Source: JAAAPF01 sp046541805 (lineage in GTDB: Bacteria; Pseudomonadota; Alphaproteobacteria; Geminicoccales; Geminicoccaceae). From it: a stretch of 5,632 nt of DNA. Both the position numbers and the translations under genes were made by a program. The notes below the pieces were generated by a model. That model saw nothing but the letters and a program-made list of their open reading frames with translations. It did not search any database and was not told the origin of the DNA. This document shows positions 1 to 5,454 of the stretch, piece after piece. Position 1 is the first letter of the stretch; every line of letters starts with the position of its first letter. The stretch covers positions 1 through 5,632 of the forward strand of contig JBKHCM010000162.1 in the NCBI GenBank assembly GCA_046541805.1, read 5' to 3'.

Positions 1-178
1 CGTCCGCGGCGGCGGTGGCGTGGCCATTCGCCGCCGCGCGGGTGAAGACGTCGAGCGATGCGGATTTGGGCACCGCCCTGCCGGTGTCGGCCAGGACCGC
101 CGCCAGGAGGGTCGACGGCGCGCCGCCGCGCTCGCGGCGGCGGCGGGCGAAGCTCGTATCGGGTTCGAATTGTGCCAT
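1..178 (-). CDS. fliH: Probable flagellar assembly protein FliH, N-terminal part (runs off the window)
   Basis: The open frame starts with ATG at 178 and continues past position 1, giving 59 codons with no stop. It begins MAQFEPDTSFARRRRERGG and continues as an Ala/Arg-rich stretch. The start lies three bases after the fliG stop (TGAGCGATG) with no good Shine-Dalgarno sequence, so translation probably depends on ribosomes finishing fliG. The FliH call rests mostly on position: fliF-fliG-fliH is a very common order, and FliH, the regulator of the FliI export ATPase, has a poorly conserved, low-complexity N-terminus. The early F-x-x-D-x-S-F segment loosely resembles the start of alphaproteobacterial FliH proteins, but this is weak. 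The conserved C-terminal FliH domain lies outside the window, so an unrelated small gene cannot be excluded. Confidence 0.55.
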   Translation of the reverse strand, partial: MAQFEPDTSFARRRRERGGAPSTLLAAVLADTGRAVPKSASLDVFTRAAANGHATAAAD

Positions 179-181
179 CGC

Positions 182-1195
182 TCAGAACACCAGCTCGTCG
201 TCCTTGCTGTCCGCGAGGAAGATCTCGCCCTCGGCGGCCAGCTCCTTGGCGCTGTTGACCAGTGCCATCTGCGCCTCCTCGACGTCGCGCAGACGGACCG
301 GGCCCATGCTCTCCATGTCCTCCTTGAGGAGCTTGCCGGCGCGCTCGGCCATGTTGTCGAAGAAAAGGTTTTTGACCTTGTGGCTGCCGCCCTTGAGCGC
401 GACCGCGAGCTGGTTCCGCTCGACCCGGCGCAACAGCGCGCGGATGCCGGCGCCGTCGAGCTTGGCCAGGTCTTCGAAGGTGAACATCAGCGCGCGGACC
501 TTGTCGGCGGCGTCCTTGTGCCGCTGCTCGAGCATGTCGAGGAACCGGCTCTCGGTGTTGCGATCGAAGAAGTTGAAGATCTCCGCCATGACCTCGTGGT
601 TGTCGCGGCGATTGGTGCGGGCGAGATTGCTCACGAACTCGGCGCGCAACGTCTTCTCGACGTCGGCGAGGATGTCCTTTTGGATCACCTCCATGCGGAG
701 CATGCGCATGACGACGTCGATGGCGAAGTCGTCGGGAAGGTTGGAGAGGACGCGCGCGGCGTGGTCGGGGCGGATGCGGGAGAGCACGACGGCGACGGTC
801 TGCGGGTACTCGTTCTTCAGATAGGAGGCGAGGACGGCCTCGTTGACGTTGCCGAGCTTGTCCCAGACCGTGCGCCCCGCCGGCCCGCGGATCTCGTCCA
901 TGATCGCCTCGACGCGCTCGTCGTCGAGAAAGCGGGTCAAGAGCTTCTCGGTGGTGTCGTAGGAGCCGATGATGCCGCCGGTGGCGGTCATCTGCTCGCC
1001 GTATTCCTTGAGGACGCGCTCGACGACCTCGCTGTCGACGGCTCCGAGGAGCGACATCGTCTGCGAGAGCTCCTTGATCTCGTCGAGATCGAGACGCGAG
1101 AAGATGCTGCCGACCTGGCCCTCTCCCACGGCGAGCATCAAGATCGCCGCCTTCTCGTGGCCGGTGAGCCGGTCATAGTCGGTGAGGGTGGCCAT
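182..1195 (-). CDS. fliG: Flagellar motor switch protein FliG
   Basis: This 337-residue protein is of usual FliG length and looks complete. FliG forms the cytoplasmic rotor ring on FliF and transmits torque from the stator. The N-terminal FliF-binding domain covers about residues 1-100 (LTGHEKAAILMLAVGE near the start). The middle domain carries the EHPQ-type motif as EYPQ at 129-132. The C-terminal domain has MFTFEDL at 237-243 and the torque helix. Aligning by eye to E. coli FliG, the key charged residues K264, R281, D288, D289 and R297 correspond to K268, R285, E292, D293 and R301, so the electrostatic interface is kept with one conservative D-to-E change. The tail ends DELVF. The ATG at 1195 is three bases after the fliF stop and has AGAGGGA seven bases upstream, inside the end of fliF. 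Expression is therefore coupled to fliF. Confidence 0.97.
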   Translation of the reverse strand: MATLTDYDRLTGHEKAAILMLAVGEGQVGSIFSRLDLDEIKELSQTMSLLGAVDSEVVERVLKEYGEQMTATGGIIGSYDTTEKLLTRFLDDERVEAIMDEIRGPAGRTVWDKLGNVNEAVLASYLKNEYPQTVAVVLSRIRPDHAARVLSNLPDDFAIDVVMRMLRMEVIQKDILADVEKTLRAEFVSNLARTNRRDNHEVMAEIFNFFDRNTESRFLDMLEQRHKDAADKVRALMFTFEDLAKLDGAGIRALLRRVERNQLAVALKGGSHKVKNLFFDNMAERAGKLLKEDMESMGPVRLRDVEEAQMALVNSAKELAAEGEIFLADSKDDELVF

Positions 1196-1198
1196 GGC

Positions 1199-2893
1199 TC
1201 AATCCCTCTGCAGCCAGTTGCGGACGACGCGCGTCGCCTCGTCGGGATGCTCGTCGATGAGGTCGGTGACGCGGCCCAAAAGCGAGGCGCGGATCTGGCC
1301 GCGGATCTGGTTGAGCTGGAGCATGTCCTCCTGCTCCTGCTCGACCTCGGCGGCGACCGCGGCGGCACTGCCGGGCTCGACCAGCACCTGGCCCTCCTGG
1401 GTCACGGTGAGCCCGCTCTCGGTCGCGAGTGCCGGCGCCGGCTCGCTCGGGAACGCCCGCTTCAACAGCGGACGCGCGACGAAGAGGGTGACGATCAGCG
1501 TCGCCACGAGCAGCGCCAACGCCTCGCCGAAGGTGGCCCAGAGCTCGCGGGCGACCCGCCAGGGGTCGCGCTCGGTCGGGGCCGCCGGCTCGGGCTGGAC
1601 GAAGGGGTGGTTGACCACCTCCACGACGTCGCCGCGCTCGGTGTCGACGCCGGCCGCGCTGCGCACCAGCTTGGCGATCTCCTCGAGCTCGTCGGCGCTG
1701 CGGGGCTGGTAGACGGCCTCGCCGGCGTTGTCGGTTTCGTAGGTGCCGTCGACCAGCACGGCGATCGAGAGCCGGCGGATGCGCCCGCCGCTCTTGACCT
1801 GATTGCGCACCATCTTCGAGATCTCGAAGTTCTCCGTTTCCTCGGTGCGCGTGGTGCGCTCGCTTCGGCCCGGCCCGGCCTCCTCCTCCTCGGCCGTCGG
1901 CAGGTTGTTCTCGACGGTGACCGCCTCGTCGTCGGGGTCGACCAGCTCGCTGCTCTCCTCGACGATCTGCCGGCTGCGGGCGATCTGGCTCTCCGGATCG
2001 TACTCCTCGGAGGTCGTCGTCACCTGATCGAAGTCGATCGCGGCGGAGACGCTGACCTCGATGTTGCCGGGGCCGAGCGAGCGCTCCAAAAGGCTGCGGA
2101 TGCGCTCGCCGATGCGCTCCTCTTGCCGGCGCTGGAAGGTTTCCGCGCGGCCGGAGAGCATGTCGTTTGAGCTGTCCTCGGTGCTCGCCAAGAGCTGACC
2201 CTGTTCGTCGACGACGGTCACCTGCTTGGCCTCGAGCCACGGCACCGCGCCGGCCACCAGCTGGCGGATGGCCGCGACCTGCTCGGCGCCGAGCCCGTCG
2301 CGCCGGGCGAGCGTGACCACCACCGACGCCGAGGCCCGGGCGGTCTCGCGCTGGAACAACTCGCGCTTGGGCTGGACGAGGTGGACGCGGGCGCGCTCGA
2401 CGGCGCCGAGGGTGGCGATGGTGCGGCCGAGCTCGCCCTCGAGCGCGCGCAAGAGGTTGACGTCGGCCTCGAATTGGGTCGAGCCCAAGAGCGAGCGCTC
2501 GTCGAAGATCTCGTAGCCGACCCGGCCCGAGGCCGGCAGGCCTTCCTCGGCGAGCGCCATGCGCAAGCGCGTCCGCTCGCCTTCGGGGACCATGATGGCG
2601 GTGCCGTCGCGGGTGAGGCGATGGGGCACATCCATCGTCTCGAGCTGGTCGATCACCGTCTGGGCGTCGGCGGGCTCGAGATCGGTGTAGAGCAGGGCGT
2701 AGTCGGTGCTGCCGAGCGACAGCGCAAGGAAGACGGCGAAGCCGGCGAGGCCCGCGAGCAGGCCGCCGAGCGCGGCCACCCGCGCCGGACCGAGCCGCTT
2801 GACGCGCTCGGTCAGCTGCGCGAGCGAGCCGGTGCGCGCTGTCGCCGTCTCGAGCTCCCTTGACCCTTCGCCCTCGTTCGCCACCGCGCGCAT
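1199..2893 (-). CDS. fliF: Flagellar MS-ring protein FliF
   Basis: This 564-residue protein matches the normal FliF length. FliF oligomerises in the inner membrane as the MS ring that nucleates basal body assembly and houses the export gate. Visible order: a short cytoplasmic N-terminus; TM1 at about 38-60; the YscJ/FliF ring-building region from about 64 (YALLYTDLEPADAQ, later GRVGYEIFDERSLLGSTQFE and ERARVHLVQPKRELF); a second periplasmic domain at about 250-430 interrupted by a low-complexity acidic insert (EEEEAGPGRSERTTRTEETE, about 335-354); TM2 at about 455-473; and a cytoplasmic C-terminus ending in the FliG-binding segment (LIDEHPDEATRVVRNWLQRD, 545-564). The ATG at 2893 is chosen because it is the first in-frame ATG, but no convincing SD precedes it. 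A GTG three codons later (2884) has GGGA eight bases upstream and is an alternative. The gene lies 54 bases after sciP. Confidence 0.97.
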   Translation of the reverse strand: MRAVANEGEGSRELETATARTGSLAQLTERVKRLGPARVAALGGLLAGLAGFAVFLALSLGSTDYALLYTDLEPADAQTVIDQLETMDVPHRLTRDGTAIMVPEGERTRLRMALAEEGLPASGRVGYEIFDERSLLGSTQFEADVNLLRALEGELGRTIATLGAVERARVHLVQPKRELFQRETARASASVVVTLARRDGLGAEQVAAIRQLVAGAVPWLEAKQVTVVDEQGQLLASTEDSSNDMLSGRAETFQRRQEERIGERIRSLLERSLGPGNIEVSVSAAIDFDQVTTTSEEYDPESQIARSRQIVEESSELVDPDDEAVTVENNLPTAEEEEAGPGRSERTTRTEETENFEISKMVRNQVKSGGRIRRLSIAVLVDGTYETDNAGEAVYQPRSADELEEIAKLVRSAAGVDTERGDVVEVVNHPFVQPEPAAPTERDPWRVARELWATFGEALALLVATLIVTLFVARPLLKRAFPSEPAPALATESGLTVTQEGQVLVEPGSAAAVAAEVEQEQEDMLQLNQIRGQIRASLLGRVTDLIDEHPDEATRVVRNWLQRD

Positions 2894-2900
2894 CCCGGCA

Positions 2901-2915
2901 CCGGTTGTTGACCGG
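2901..2915. repeat. Small inverted repeat in the fliF leader
   Basis: CCGGT and ACCGG flank a five-base loop, a perfect 5-bp stem ending seven bases upstream of the fliF ATG. In the transcript it would sit where an SD is normally found, and none is visible there. A short GC stem like this can arise by chance in such a GC-rich genome, so a regulatory role is only a possibility. Confidence 0.3.
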
Positions 2916-2925
2916 ACCCGTTCTG

Positions 2926-2965
2926 CGCGGCCGCGGCTAAGGCCTGGTTAACGGCCGCGGCCGCG
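2926..2965. repeat. 12-bp perfect G/C inverted repeat spanning the end of sciP
   Basis: CGCGGCCGCGGC at 2926-2937 is exactly complementary, in inverted orientation, to 2954-2965. The 16-base spacer holds the sciP stop codon (2948-2950). TAA at 2938-2940 and TTA at 2948-2950 can add three more pairs across a bulge. In the minus-strand transcript this forms a strong hairpin between sciP and fliF. It is not followed by a U-run, so it is not a textbook intrinsic terminator. An mRNA-stability or attenuation element is possible. One arm is also coding sequence for the Arg-Gly tail of SciP, so coding constraint may explain part of it. Confidence 0.55.
2937..2951 (-). promoter_or_regulatory. Candidate CtrA-binding site upstream of fliF
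   Basis: On the minus strand the sequence reads TTAA-CCAGGCC-TTAG, matching the known alphaproteobacterial CtrA consensus TTAA-N7-TTAA at seven of eight defined bases with exact spacing. It lies 43-57 bases before the fliF ATG and overlaps the sciP stop codon. In Caulobacter, fliF is a CtrA-controlled early flagellar operon and SciP blocks CtrA activation, which makes the position meaningful. No convincing -10 element follows at the expected distance, so it might be non-functional or act other than as a simple activator site. Confidence 0.35.
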
Positions 2966-3226
2966 GTAGCTCTTGAGGCGGGTGACGCGCAGGCCGGCAA
3001 CGCCGTGGCGGATGATCGTGCGCTCCCAGGCGAGGAACTCCTCGGGCGAGAGCCGGTAGCGCTCGCAGGCTTGCTCGAGGCTCAGCCGGCCGGCGCGCAC
3101 CGCGCGGACCACCTGAGCCTTGCGGCGAGCCACCCAGCGCGTGGTGTCCGGCGGCGGCAGGTCGCTCAGATCGGCGCTGGCGGCGACTTGCCCCTCCGCC
3201 CGCTCGGGTTCCACGGTTGCCGCCAT
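2948..3226 (-). CDS. sciP: SciP-family (DUF1153) inhibitor of CtrA-dependent transcription
   Basis: This 92-residue protein has the hallmark SciP/DUF1153 core: DLPPPDTTRWVARRKAQVV (20-40), then SLEQACERYRLSPEEFLAWE (49-68) and HGVAGLRVTRLKSYR (74-88), a compact helix-turn-helix-like fold. In Caulobacter, SciP accumulates in G1 and represses CtrA-activated genes, including flagellar ones. The family is characteristic of Alphaproteobacteria. The ATG at 3226 is chosen because GGGAG lies seven bases upstream and the resulting length suits the family. The frame is open further upstream to a TTG at 3268, but that start has its SD-like GGGGAG only three bases away. The C-terminus carries a short basic RGRGR tail that may be specific to this lineage. 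The gene sits between the hook genes and fliF, 54 bases before fliF, and could be co-transcribed with fliF and fliG. Confidence 0.93.
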   Translation of the reverse strand: MAATVEPERAEGQVAASADLSDLPPPDTTRWVARRKAQVVRAVRAGRLSLEQACERYRLSPEEFLAWERTIIRHGVAGLRVTRLKSYRGRGR

Positions 3227-3349
3227 CGCTGATCTCCCGATCACCTCACGTTCGCCCGACGCTTCCAATATCTCCCCAAAAAACCAAGAAAATTTGAAAG
3301 GATCGCAGCGGTTTTGGTGAAAAAACGTTAGCCATTGTTGCCATATCTA
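3227..3349 (-). promoter_or_regulatory. AT-rich intergenic region, probable promoter region for sciP-fliF-fliG
   Basis: This 123-base gap between the flgE stop and the sciP start is clearly richer in A/T than the surrounding genes, especially 3267-3349, with several A or T runs. That suggests a promoter. The best sigma70-like pair I can find on the minus strand is TTCACC (3321-3316), 18 bases, then TCAAAT (3297-3292), only four of six matches at each box. I found no GG-N10-GC sigma54 promoter and no full CtrA motif here. An imperfect direct repeat, ATGGCAAC / ATGGCTAAC on the minus strand, occupies 3344-3337 and 3335-3327. No convincing terminator follows flgE, so read-through into sciP is possible. 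Confidence 0.5.
3234..3238 (-). promoter_or_regulatory. Ribosome binding site of sciP
   Basis: GGGAG lies seven bases before the ATG at 3226. This decides the sciP start in favour of that ATG over the upstream TTG at 3268. The same seven-base spacing is seen for the fliG SD (AGAGGGA at 1209-1203). Confidence 0.75.
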
Positions 3350-4738
3350 CTAACGCTTGATTTGCAGAAGCTCCTGGAGCAGCTGATCCGCGGTCGAGAT
3401 GATCTTGGAACTGGCGGAGTAGGCGCGCTGGGTGACGATCATCTTGGAGAACTCGTCGGCGATGTCGACGTTGGCGGCCTCGAGCGAGGAGGTGGTGATC
3501 TCGCCCGCGCCACCGTTGCCGGCATGGCGCAGGTTGAACTCGCCGGCGGCGTCCGTCTGCGAGTAGACGTTGCCGCTTCGGGACTCGAGCGCCGACGGGT
3601 TGGGGAAGGTCGCCACCGGCAGCTTGTAGAGCTTGCGCTCCTCGCCGTTGGTGAACGACGCGATGGTGTAGCCCTCCTCGTCGATCCGCACGCCGTTGAG
3701 CTCGCCGACCTCGGCACCGTTCTGCGTCACGAAGCCGACGTCGCTCGCGCTGGAGTACTGGGTGAGGCCGGTGCTGGTGCCGACCTCGCCGAAGTCGAGG
3801 GCGATGGCGCTGTCCTTCGCGCCGGTGTCGTCTTTCCATTCGATGTTGACGCGATCGTCGTCCAGCGCGTCAACGGTATCGCCCTTGCGCAAATCGACGG
3901 ACTTCAGCCCACCTTCATCGTTGAATTCGACGGTGCCGTTCGCGAGCAGGCCGTTGGGGTGCGTGCCGGTGTCGACGTGGTCCGGATTGCCGATGATCTC
4001 GACCGCCCATTTGTTAGGGTCGTCCTCGGGATCTTTGCGCAAAAAGGCCGCGGTGATCGTGCGCGGGCGGCCGAGGCTGTCGTAGATCTGGATGTCGCGG
4101 CTGAAGGTCGGCTTGAAGCCGTCGCTTCCGCTGGTGGCGAAATGCTCGGCCATGTTGGGGCCGCCCGTCGCGTCGTAGTCGTCGCCGTCCGGGTCCTTCT
4201 CGGTCCACGTCGCGTCGGCATCGAGGTTGGCGCCGATCGCGACCTTGGTGGTGGCGGCCGCGGCGCCTTGGATCTTGCTCGCGTTGACGGTCTCGAGCTC
4301 GTTGACGTCGCGGACGTTCTCGTCGGCGTCGAGCTTCCAGCCCTGCAGGAAGAAACCGGTCGGCGTCTTCAAATCGCCTTTGAAGTCCGGCGAGAACGAG
4401 CCGTCGCGGGTGTAGAGCTGCTCGCTCGGCAAACCGTCGGCACCGTCGGAGCGGTTGACGACGAAGAAGCCGCTGCCGGAGATGGCGACGTCGGTGGGCG
4501 AGCTGCTGCTCTCGATCAGCCCCTGCTGCTCGACGTCGTAGCTCGTGAAGGCGCGCACGCCGCCGGGGCTGTAGGCCTGGCTCGACGGCCGGCGGGTGAC
4601 CAGGCTCGCGAAATCGGCCTCCGCACCCTTGTAGGCCGTGGTGTTCACGTTGGCGACGTTGTCGGAGATCATGCTCATCGACTTGCTCTGCGCCGAGAGC
4701 GCCGAGACGCTGGAATAGAGCGATCCAAACAGGCTCAT
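3350..4738 (-). CDS. flgE: Flagellar hook protein FlgE
   Basis: This complete 462-residue protein is the subunit of the hook, the flexible joint between rod and filament, exported by the flagellar type III system without a cleaved signal. The N-terminal rod/hook helix is at about 3-50 (GSLYSSVSALSAQSKSMSM, then ISDNVANVNTTAYKGAEADF). The FlgE/F/G-type segment includes TDVAISGSGFFVV (82-94) and LYTRDGSFSPDFKGDL (108-123). A variable D2 domain follows at about 160-330. The C-terminal helix carries SSLEAANVDIADEFSKMIVT (417-436) and ends with the typical LLQIKR. The variable region is strikingly acidic (for example DPDGDDYD at 182-189). The start overlaps the flgD stop (ATGA), with AGGAGG ten bases upstream, so translation is coupled to flgD. 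The length is somewhat above that of enterobacterial FlgE because of the larger middle domain. Confidence 0.97.
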   Translation of the reverse strand: MSLFGSLYSSVSALSAQSKSMSMISDNVANVNTTAYKGAEADFASLVTRRPSSQAYSPGGVRAFTSYDVEQQGLIESSSSPTDVAISGSGFFVVNRSDGADGLPSEQLYTRDGSFSPDFKGDLKTPTGFFLQGWKLDADENVRDVNELETVNASKIQGAAAATTKVAIGANLDADATWTEKDPDGDDYDATGGPNMAEHFATSGSDGFKPTFSRDIQIYDSLGRPRTITAAFLRKDPEDDPNKWAVEIIGNPDHVDTGTHPNGLLANGTVEFNDEGGLKSVDLRKGDTVDALDDDRVNIEWKDDTGAKDSAIALDFGEVGTSTGLTQYSSASDVGFVTQNGAEVGELNGVRIDEEGYTIASFTNGEERKLYKLPVATFPNPSALESRSGNVYSQTDAAGEFNLRHAGNGGAGEITTSSLEAANVDIADEFSKMIVTQRAYSASSKIISTADQLLQELLQIKR

Positions 4739-5433
4739 GACGACGGTTCCTCCTCGTCGGTGGCCGCCGGCGAGCGCACGGCGGTGATGTCGCCGATGGC
4801 GACCCGTTGGCCGTCGACGTCGAGAAACAGGGCGCCGCCCTCGTTCTCGACCGCTTCGACGGTGCCGGAAAGGCGGGTGGAGACGGGCACGGGCTCGCCG
4901 TCCGCGGTCTCGGCGGTGACCTCGACCGTGTAGGTGCCCGCCGGCGCGCGCAGACCCTCGGCGTTGCGGCCGTCCCAGACCACCGTCTGCGCGCCGGCCT
5001 GTGCCGGCGGCGTCAGGGACGCCACGGTCTCGCCGTCGTCGTCGCGCACCTCGACCGCGACCTCGTCGGGCTCGCCGTCGACGTTCATCGCGAAGCTGGC
5101 GGTGCCGGTGCGGCCCAGCCGCAGCGTCGAGACGTCCGCCTCGACCTGCTTGCCCAGATAGCCGGTGCCCGCTCCCATCTGATCGGTGTCGATCAAGCGC
5201 AAGATCTCATCGAGCTTGGTGTTGGTCGCCACGCTCTGCTCGACGCTGGCGAACTGGACGAGCTGCTCGGTGAACTTGTCGGAGTCCATCGGCGACAGCG
5301 GGTCCTGGTTGGCGAGCTGGGTCGTCAACAGGTTCAAGAAGTTGTCGAAGTCGCCGGCGATATCCGTCTTGCGCTCCTTGGGCGAGGCGTTGCGCTCCTT
5401 GGTAGAGGCGGCGGCGGCGTTGACGGCGTCCAT
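4735..5433 (-). CDS. flgD: Flagellar hook cap / hook assembly protein FlgD
   Basis: This 232-residue protein is the scaffold that sits at the tip of the growing hook, directs FlgE polymerisation and is later discarded. The conserved N-terminal region is clear: FDNFLNLLTTQLANQDPLSP (29-48) followed by MDSDKFTEQLVQFASVEQ (49-66). A FlgD Ig-like fold follows, with VVWDGRNAEGLRAPAGTYTV at 151-170, nested in the Tudor-like domain that resumes at about 185-220. The end is acidic (DEEEPSS). Near the N-terminus a seven-residue unit occurs twice in tandem, ASTKERN then ASPKERK (9-22). The start is uncertain: ATG at 5433 is the usual codon type, but GGGAG (5451-5447) is 13 bases from it and only seven from an in-frame TTG at 5439, which would add two residues. 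The gene lies just downstream of fliK and overlaps flgE by four bases. Confidence 0.95.
   Translation of the reverse strand: MDAVNAAAASTKERNASPKERKTDIAGDFDNFLNLLTTQLANQDPLSPMDSDKFTEQLVQFASVEQSVATNTKLDEILRLIDTDQMGAGTGYLGKQVEADVSTLRLGRTGTASFAMNVDGEPDEVAVEVRDDDGETVASLTPPAQAGAQTVVWDGRNAEGLRAPAGTYTVEVTAETADGEPVPVSTRLSGTVEAVENEGGALFLDVDGQRVAIGDITAVRSPAATDEEEPSS
5369..5410. repeat. 21-bp tandem duplication within flgD
   Basis: Two adjacent 21-base units, 5369-5389 and 5390-5410, are identical at 19 of 21 positions, beginning ttgcgctccttgg in each. They keep frame and encode the adjacent heptapeptides ASPKERK and ASTKERN in the N-terminal export region of FlgD. This looks like a recent small slippage duplication in a flexible part of the protein. 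Confidence 0.85.
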
Positions 5434-5446
5434 GCTCAAGCTGGTT

Positions 5447-5454
5447 CTCCCACC
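5447..5454 (-). promoter_or_regulatory. Ribosome binding site of flgD
   Basis: GGTGGGAG directly follows the fliK stop. Its GGGAG core is seven bases from TTG at 5439 and 13 bases from ATG at 5433, so it leaves the flgD start unresolved. The seven-base spacing equals that of sciP and fliG, which is a point in favour of TTG. Confidence 0.6.

Noticed and set aside
599..607. A TTGTCGCG sequence resembling a reported SciP DNA motif.
   Set aside because: It lies inside the fliG coding region, far from any start, and is explained by codon content.
20..2170. A plus-strand open frame of 716 codons antisense to fliG and fliF.
   Set aside because: It lies opposite two unmistakable genes in a GC-rich genome, where codon bias removes stops from antisense frames. 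The translation is a low-complexity Leu/Ala/Asp/Arg/Val mix without family features.
3227..3268. Extending sciP to a TTG at 3268.
   Set aside because: The SD-like GGGGAG is only three bases from that TTG, whereas the ATG at 3226 has GGGAG at seven bases and gives the usual family length.
3281..3320. A terminator from CCAAAACC pairing with GGTTTTTTGG downstream of flgE.
   Set aside because: The pairing is short, AT-rich and mismatched in length, with a long loop, so it would be a poor terminator stem.
3325..3349. A sigma54 promoter at TGGCAACAATGGC just after flgE.
   Set aside because: The GG and GC dinucleotides are not separated by the required ten bases, so the -24/-12 spacing fails.
3335..4933. 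A plus-strand open frame of 532 codons antisense to flgE and the end of flgD.
   Set aside because: It has the same cause: it mirrors the coding frame of FlgE, has no recognisable domains and no SD-led start.
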